Below are positions 38,895 to 43,097 of a stretch of DNA of 43,097 bases, in pieces. This DNA comes from an uncultured Erysipelotrichaceae bacterium (GTDB lineage: Bacteria > Bacillota_I > Bacilli_A > RFN20 > CAG-826): positions 1 to 43,097 of the forward strand of contig CACWSI010000006.1 in NCBI GenBank assembly GCA_902763555.1. Reading direction: 5' to 3'. Position 1 is the first letter of the stretch. Every line of letters starts with the position of its first letter. The notes beneath the pieces are model-generated. The model was not told where the DNA came from. It was given only the letters and a program-made list of their open reading frames with translations, and searched no databases. The translations under genes and the position numbers were made by a program.

Positions 38895-40910
38895 ATGAAA
38901 AAACAATTGTTTGCAATCTTAGGAATCATGTTTGCTATTGGCGTTTCTGCTTGTAATAATAGTGAACCAGTTGCTTCTAATAGTGATTTCAAACAACAGT
39001 CTACTAGTAGTTCTACAGAAAGTAGTGAATCAACTTCTTCATCTATTTCATCACAATCTACTAGTGAATCTTCAATAAGCCCATCGGTTAGTTCTAGCTC
39101 TTCAAGCAGCTCATCCAGCAGTGCTTCAAGTAGCTCCTTACCAAGTAGTTCTTCTTCAAGCTCAAGCAGCAGTTCTTCAGTGCATGTCCATAATTATGGA
39201 ACATTAAACGAAGGAACTCTTCCATCATATTATTATGATGGCATGAAGCCTCATTATTACTGCATTGAATGTGGACAGTATTTTGACGTTGATAAGAACC
39301 CTACAACCAAAGACGCTTTAAAACTTGAAAAAGCAGGAGATAGAATCGCTCTTTTAATCAACGGTATTGAAAAGGATATTTTTGAAAATCCTGATAAAAA
39401 CGAACAACGAGTTATTTGGAGATTAGATAATCGTGGTCCAGGAAATACTGCTGTTGTCGCTTTAGCTAAGCCAGGTGATACAACTTATAAATATGGCTTC
39501 TTCGCTGGAGAAAACATTGATGAAAATAATACAATCACAATTGATGGCAGAGTTGATTTTGTTTTAGTGGCAACTCCTAATGGTCTTGTATTAAACGCTC
39601 TTGAACATAATGGCTTAGTGGTCAAAGTTAATTCCGAAGAATATCCACTAAACCCTGTTACCTATCTTGATGGTGTAACTAAGACATATATTTATGGTTA
39701 TCATTACTTTGAAGTCGGTGACAAAATGACTGTTGTTGATAAGGACAACAATATCACTTATGGATATAGCGATATCGCGAGTGATTCCGCTTGGAATAAA
39801 TATGATTTCCATAAAGGTACCAACAACGAGTTTGTCTTCGACAAAGCTGCTAGATTTGGTATTGAATTTGGCCGTGATGGAGTAAATGATATTTCTGTTA
39901 CTAAAACATTTGGTCCTTCTACAGGTACTGAATTCGCTGTTACTTTCAATTCAGAAAGAACTAGCGAACAATTAATAAAACATTCATATGCCACTAACAC
40001 TGAGGCCTATACAGAAGCAACTTGGTATGTGTTGCATGAAGTGGTTATAAACGCTGATGATATTAAAGCCGCTTTAGTGAATGGCTATGATATGTATACA
40101 GCTACTGTTTCTTTCTCAAGCGGTGAAGAATTCAACCTTAAAGACATTACTAATAACGCAGCTATTACTGGTGATCATTTAGCCTCTTACTATGGCGAAG
40201 ATGATTGCTTCACAATCTCAGGCGATTACATCAAAATCTTAAAAAACGGCAGCTACGGTATTTATTATGTTCCATCCGCTAATGTTATTGCTTTGACCAC
40301 TATGTCAGCGCCAGGCAATGCAAACATTATGGTCGATGGTGCATTTGTTCCGTTAACCAAAGACGCTAATGATAATGTCACCTATACTGGCCATTTTGAT
40401 AAGAATACATACGTTGTATTTGCAGATGATAGCTATAACATGATTACACCAACGTTAGCGAGTGGCGTTGATCAAACTGCTGTTCATTTGTCTTCATTCT
40501 TAATCTATTTTGACAAAGCCGGTACATTCAAACTTGATTTGAATTTAAACACTAATGTGTTAAATGTTACTGTCATAGAACTAGATGATCCTAGTCAACA
40601 ACAAGGACCTATTACTGGTGCTTATTTAATTGGCTCTGGTGGTATGTCCGCTAGAATGGAAAACAATCCAGATAATCCTGACGAATTAATGAAGAAAAAT
40701 GTCCAAATGGTAGCCAGTAGTGGAATGGTTTATGTTTCCATTTATAATTCCACACTAAGCGGCAATATTGAAGGTGTTACTTTATCAGAAGATAGCGCTA
40801 GTGTCGCAACAGCAATGAGTACCTTGTTCTATATCACCGCTGGTGAAGGAACATACGATTTCTATCTCAATAAAAACACTTTGGTATTGAGAATAGTTAA
40901 GGTTTCATAA
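38895..40910 (+). CDS. Surface lipoprotein with poly-Ser linker, 671 aa
   Basis: A lipoprotein signal peptide (lipobox VSAC, Cys20) is followed by a Ser/Thr-rich linker (about residues 30-95). A short module HVHNYG...HYYCIECGQYF (about 97-135) carries one CxxC and several His, a pattern I have seen in Firmicute surface proteins, probably metal binding. The rest looks beta-rich. Three similar strand motifs recur near residues 442 (KNGSYGIYY), 536 (KAGTFKLDL) and 645 (GEGTYDFYL), resembling starch-binding or SusE/F-type repeats. Function is unknown; a glycan-binding role is inference. AGGAGG precedes the ATG, 14 nt after truA, so it is probably in that operon. Its signal resembles that of the 709-aa lipoprotein. 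Confidence 0.75.
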   Translation: MKKQLFAILGIMFAIGVSACNNSEPVASNSDFKQQSTSSSTESSESTSSSISSQSTSESSISPSVSSSSSSSSSSSASSSSLPSSSSSSSSSSSSVHVHNYGTLNEGTLPSYYYDGMKPHYYCIECGQYFDVDKNPTTKDALKLEKAGDRIALLINGIEKDIFENPDKNEQRVIWRLDNRGPGNTAVVALAKPGDTTYKYGFFAGENIDENNTITIDGRVDFVLVATPNGLVLNALEHNGLVVKVNSEEYPLNPVTYLDGVTKTYIYGYHYFEVGDKMTVVDKDNNITYGYSDIASDSAWNKYDFHKGTNNEFVFDKAARFGIEFGRDGVNDISVTKTFGPSTGTEFAVTFNSERTSEQLIKHSYATNTEAYTEATWYVLHEVVINADDIKAALVNGYDMYTATVSFSSGEEFNLKDITNNAAITGDHLASYYGEDDCFTISGDYIKILKNGSYGIYYVPSANVIALTTMSAPGNANIMVDGAFVPLTKDANDNVTYTGHFDKNTYVVFADDSYNMITPTLASGVDQTAVHLSSFLIYFDKAGTFKLDLNLNTNVLNVTVIELDDPSQQQGPITGAYLIGSGGMSARMENNPDNPDELMKKNVQMVASSGMVYVSIYNSTLSGNIEGVTLSEDSASVATAMSTLFYITAGEGTYDFYLNKNTLVLRIVKVS

Positions 40911-40916
40911 ACATTT

Positions 40917-40938
40917 ATGTTCAATTCTATATGAACAT
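40917..40938. promoter_or_regulatory. Inverted repeat upstream of yebC
   Basis: ATGTTC (40917-40922) and GAACAT (40933-40938) flank 10 nt. A weak promoter (TTCAAT 40920-40925, 17 nt, TAATAT 40943-40948) overlaps it. The repeat lacks a following T-run right after the arm, so a regulatory site is as likely as a terminator. Confidence 0.35.
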
Positions 40939-40983
40939 GTGGTAATATTTTTTCGCAAAAAAGCAAAAAAGGAGTTTTAAATC

Positions 40984-41688
40984 ATGGGTAGAGCACATGA
41001 AGTAAGAGCAAAAGCGATGGCCGCAACCGCTGCAAAAAGAAGCGCACTCTTTATGAGAGCCAGTAAGGAAATCTATATGGCGGCAAAGAATGGCGTTCCT
41101 GACCCTGAAATGAACTTAGCACTCCGTTCTGCAATTGAAAAATGGAGAGGTCAAAACGTTACTAAAGACGTTATTGATAGAGCGATCCAAAAAGCTAAAG
41201 GCGGCGAAGCCGAAAGCTATTCTGAAGGCCGTTATGAAGCCTTTGGTCCAGGTAACTCCCTCTTTATCATTGATACATTAACTGATAACTCAAACCGTGC
41301 GTTTATCGAAGTTAGAACCGCTATCACCAAAAAGGGTGGCCACTTAGGTTCCACAATCTTCAATTTCACACAAACTGGTTTATTCGTTTTCAACGGCACC
41401 AATAGAGATGAAGTTGAAGAAAACTTAATTCTCTCTGACGTTGATGTCCGTGAAGTCACAGCAGAAGATGGAAAGATCGAAGTCCTTGTTGAACCAGCAG
41501 CCTTCGCTCAAGCTAGAGAAGTTTTAGGTGGTATGGGCATCTCCGAATTCGATGTTGCGGAAATAACCTTCTTAGCCAATGATCCAATTGAAATCACTGA
41601 TCCAGAAGAAAGACGCAAATTCGACGAATTATGCGACATGCTTGATGACTTACAAGACGTCCAAAACGTCTACCACAACGTCAAGTAA
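40984..41688 (+). CDS. yebC: YebC/PmpR (TACO1) family protein, 234 aa
   Basis: The family is broad; members act as transcription regulators or ribosome-associated factors for proline-rich translation. The N-terminal helical domain has KRSALFMRASKEIY and LRSAIEKWRGQNV. The DNIDRAIQKAKGG-type motif (here KDVIDRAIQKAKGG) and AFGPGNSLFIIDTLTDN identify it. Length is normal, at 230-240. AAAGGAG precedes the ATG. It lies between truA's lipoprotein and rplM and has its own weak promoter and a terminator. Confidence 0.93.
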   Translation: MGRAHEVRAKAMAATAAKRSALFMRASKEIYMAAKNGVPDPEMNLALRSAIEKWRGQNVTKDVIDRAIQKAKGGEAESYSEGRYEAFGPGNSLFIIDTLTDNSNRAFIEVRTAITKKGGHLGSTIFNFTQTGLFVFNGTNRDEVEENLILSDVDVREVTAEDGKIEVLVEPAAFAQAREVLGGMGISEFDVAEITFLANDPIEITDPEERRKFDELCDMLDDLQDVQNVYHNVK

Positions 41689-41712
41689 TTATTAACCTAT
41701 AATTATGCAAAT

Positions 41713-41740
41713 ACCAATCACGAAATGTGGTTGGTTTTTT
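41713..41740 (+). terminator. Rho-independent terminator after yebC
   Basis: ACCAATCAC pairs with GTGGTTGGT around GAAAT, followed by six T (41735-41740). Confidence 0.92.
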
Positions 41741-41794
41741 GTTTGAAAAACAACTTTTTTCTAGTCTCCAGGAATTATTTTTATAAATAATCAA

Positions 41795-41823
41795 TTGACA
41801 TCACACACGTAAACACGTATGAT
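41795..41823 (+). promoter_or_regulatory. Sigma-A type promoter of rplM-rpsI
   Basis: TTGACA (41795-41800), a 17 nt spacer and TATGAT (41818-41823). The -10 lies in CACGTATGAT, identical to that of the S10 operon promoter. Confidence 0.93.
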
Positions 41824-41829
41824 TTTTAT

Positions 41830-41890
41830 CGGCACAAAAGCTAAATTAGCGAAGTCCCCGGTAAGGTCAAAGTTAGTTTGGTAAAGGAGG
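41830..41890 (+). promoter_or_regulatory. Leader of rplM-rpsI with a motif shared with the rpsJ leader
   Basis: The approximately 70 nt leader holds GCTAA-A-TTAGC (near 41840-41850), a CCCCGGTAAGG segment, and TAAGGTCAAAG (41862-41872) 12 nt before AGGAGG (41885-41890). CTAA and GTTAG could also pair over a longer distance. In Bacillus the rplM leader is a known L13-responsive structured RNA; equivalence here is inference. Confidence 0.55.
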
Positions 41891-41899
41891 ATTACAGTT

Positions 41900-42340
41900 A
41901 TGCAACGTCAAACTACTATTGCAAAAAATAACGAAATCCAAAGAAAATGGTATGTCGTCGATGCCACAGACAAACCATTAGGAAGATTAGCATCACAAGT
42001 CGCTCAAGTTTTAACTGGCAAGAATAAGCCAATTTGGACTCCAAATGTTGACTGTGGTGACTATGTTATTATCATCAACGCTGAAAAGGTTGCTCTTTCT
42101 GGCGATAAAGTTAATAACAAAAAATACTACAATGTGTCTGGTTACGCTGGCGGTCTCCGTACTCGTACAGCCGGTACTATGAAAGAAAAGTATCCAGTAG
42201 AAATGCTTGAAAGATGCCTTCACGGTATGCTTCCAAAGGGTCGCTTAGGTCGTCAAATGATCAAGAAACTCTTCGTCTATGCTGGTCCAGAACACAAACA
42301 AGAAGCTCAAAAACCAGAAGTTCTTGAGCTCAAATACTAG
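41900..42340 (+). CDS. rplM: 50S ribosomal protein L13, 146 aa
   Basis: L13 is an early 50S assembly protein. [35 protein letters not shown] and the C-terminal [20 protein letters not shown] are diagnostic. Length is normal. AGGAGG is 9 nt upstream. The gene precedes rpsI by 11 nt. It has its own promoter and leader, unlike the common layout in which it follows truA. Confidence 0.97.
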   Translation: MQRQTTIAKNNEIQRKWYVVDATDKPLGRLASQVAQVLTGKNKPIWTPNVDCGDYVIIINAEKVALSGDKVNNKKYYNVSGYAGGLRTRTAGTMKEKYPVEMLERCLHGMLPKGRLGRQMIKKLFVYAGPEHKQEAQKPEVLELKY

Positions 42341-42351
42341 GAGGTCTTAAC

Positions 42352-42750
42352 ATGGCAAAGAAAGCTGATCTTCAATATTACGGCACAGGCAAAAGAAAAT
42401 CTTCTATCGCTCGTGTTTACATCACTGCTGGTACAGGCAAAGTTGTTGTCAATGGCCACCCAGTGGAAGAATATATGCCTTATGCGACATTAATTCTCGA
42501 CTTAAAACAACCATTAACATTAACAGGCACAGATGGCAAATACGATGTGCGTGCAGAAGTTAAAGGTGGTGGCTTCACAGGTCAAGCTGGCGCTATCCGC
42601 TTAGGTATCGCTAGAGCCTTATTAGAAGCCGGTTGCGATCGTGCAGTCTTAAAATCTAACGGTATGGTCAAACGTGACTCCCGTAAGAAAGAACGTAAGA
42701 AATACGGTCTCAAAGCTGCTCGTAAAGCTCCACAATTCAGCAAACGTTAA
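42352..42750 (+). CDS. rpsI: 30S ribosomal protein S9, 132 aa
   Basis: S9 touches the P-site tRNA with its C-terminal tail. [35 protein letters not shown] and the ending [25 protein letters not shown] are diagnostic. The C-terminal KR end is conserved. AGGAGG is upstream. A terminator follows 25 nt later. Confidence 0.97.
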   Translation: MAKKADLQYYGTGKRKSSIARVYITAGTGKVVVNGHPVEEYMPYATLILDLKQPLTLTGTDGKYDVRAEVKGGGFTGQAGAIRLGIARALLEAGCDRAVLKSNGMVKRDSRKKERKKYGLKAARKAPQFSKR

Positions 42751-42775
42751 TCGTTTACTACAAAACAAGAAAAAC

Positions 42776-42800
42776 AGGAAGTCATTTGGCTTCCTTTTTT
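42776..42800 (+). terminator. Rho-independent terminator after rpsI
   Basis: AGGAAG and CTTCCT pair around TCATTTGG and are followed by T-rich sequence (42795-42800). Confidence 0.9.
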
Positions 42801-42829
42801 CGTGCGCGATAAATCTTATATAAAAAGCA

Positions 42830-42858
42830 TTGATTTTAATAAATCATTGTTGTATATT
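42830..42858 (+). promoter_or_regulatory. Promoter of tRNA-Ile
   Basis: TTGATT (42830-42835), 17 nt, TATATT (42853-42858) place the start near 42865, ahead of the tRNA at 42883. Confidence 0.65.
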
Positions 42859-42882
42859 ATTACCGCTGTCTTTAAGACGCAT

Positions 42883-42959
42883 GGGCCCATAGCTCAGTTG
42901 GTTAGAGCGCGCCCCTGATAAGGGCGAGGTCGGAAGTTCAAGTCTTCTTGGGCCCACCA
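42883..42959 (+). tRNA. tRNA-Ile, anticodon GAT
   Basis: The 77 nt sequence folds as a cloverleaf. The acceptor stem pairs GGGCCCA with TGGGCCC, the anticodon stem pairs CGCCC with GGGCG around CTGATAA, and the anticodon GAT (42917-42919) is followed by a normal T-arm (GTTCAAG). CCA is encoded at 42957-42959. No rRNA is adjacent, so it is a lone tRNA with its own promoter. Two terminators follow. Confidence 0.96.
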
Positions 42960-42970
42960 AATCGATTGTT

Positions 42971-43004
42971 AAGAAGGATGTCAAAGTTCTTCTTTTTATT
43001 TTTT
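42971..43004 (+). terminator. Rho-independent terminator after tRNA-Ile
   Basis: AAGAAGGA pairs with TTCTTCTT around 8 nt with a G-U pair, followed by two T-runs. Confidence 0.8.
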
Positions 43005-43025
43005 ACCCTAAATATAGGGTTTTTC
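43005..43025 (+). terminator. Second tandem terminator after tRNA-Ile
   Basis: ACCCTA pairs with TAGGGT around AATA and leads into TTTTT. The 72 bases from 43026 to the window end contain no gene I can support; a TATGTT-like -10 is present near 43051 but is weak. Confidence 0.65.
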
Positions 43026-43097
43026 TTTTGCTCAAGTAAAATATTGTTATGTTTCTTGGGTTGATGGCTAAGCCTAAGTAGGTGGGAGCAGGCATGC

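Noticed and set aside
38990-39180. Tandem serine-codon repeat as CRISPR or VNTR
   Set aside because: The repeat is a degenerate coding Ser linker with mixed codons and no spacers.

Overview
The window reads as one chromosome segment of a low-GC, anaerobic, fermentative bacterium of the Firmicutes/Bacilli-Mollicutes neighbourhood, probably an uncultured gut lineage. This placement is inferred from protein style and gene order. Supporting signs are a Bacillus-like S10-spc-alpha ribosomal cluster, AGGAGG ribosome-binding sites, Cys4-type S14 and adenylate kinase, a cysS-rlmB-sigH-like order, and an electron-bifurcating type [FeFe] hydrogenase beside Rex and AdhE. TGA is used as a stop (rpsN, ecfA2), so the code is the standard bacterial one and not the Mycoplasma code.

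Layout. 1-715: tail of queA and then queH (queuosine synthesis). 868-2891: a REC/degenerate-GGDEF/EAL response regulator followed by a stand-alone Hpt protein. 3052-18176: a ribosomal superoperon with a clear sigma-A type promoter, a structured leader, 27 ribosomal, secretion, nucleotide and transcription genes from rpsJ to rplQ, and a terminator. rpmD (L30) is absent, rpsN is unusually short, and several ribosomal proteins carry low-complexity charged tails. 18305-20434 (minus): a large carbohydrate-binding-like lipoprotein. 20688-22746: gpsA and three small membrane proteins, two or three of them with their own promoters. 22906-30501: rex-adhE, then a three-gene NAD-linked [FeFe] hydrogenase; together these form a redox-balancing module. 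30565-35531: cysS, a CPA2 antiporter, an MgtC-like protein, rlmB and a diverged SigH-like sigma factor, all tightly packed. 35611-40910: ecfA1-ecfA2-ecfT-truA and a second, serine-rich lipoprotein. 40984-42750: yebC, then rplM-rpsI with its own promoter and leader. 42883-42959: tRNA-Ile(GAT) followed by two terminators. The last 72 bases are unassigned.

How it fits together. In Bacillus the ecf genes, truA, rplM and rpsI directly follow rplQ. Here the same order persists but is broken by about 17 kb after rplQ and by a lipoprotein and yebC after truA. The rpsJ and rplM transcripts share a promoter motif (CACGTATGAT) and a leader motif (GTCAAAG, exactly 12 nt, AGGAGG), which suggests joint control of the two ribosomal blocks. 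No mobile elements, CRISPR arrays or rRNA genes were seen.
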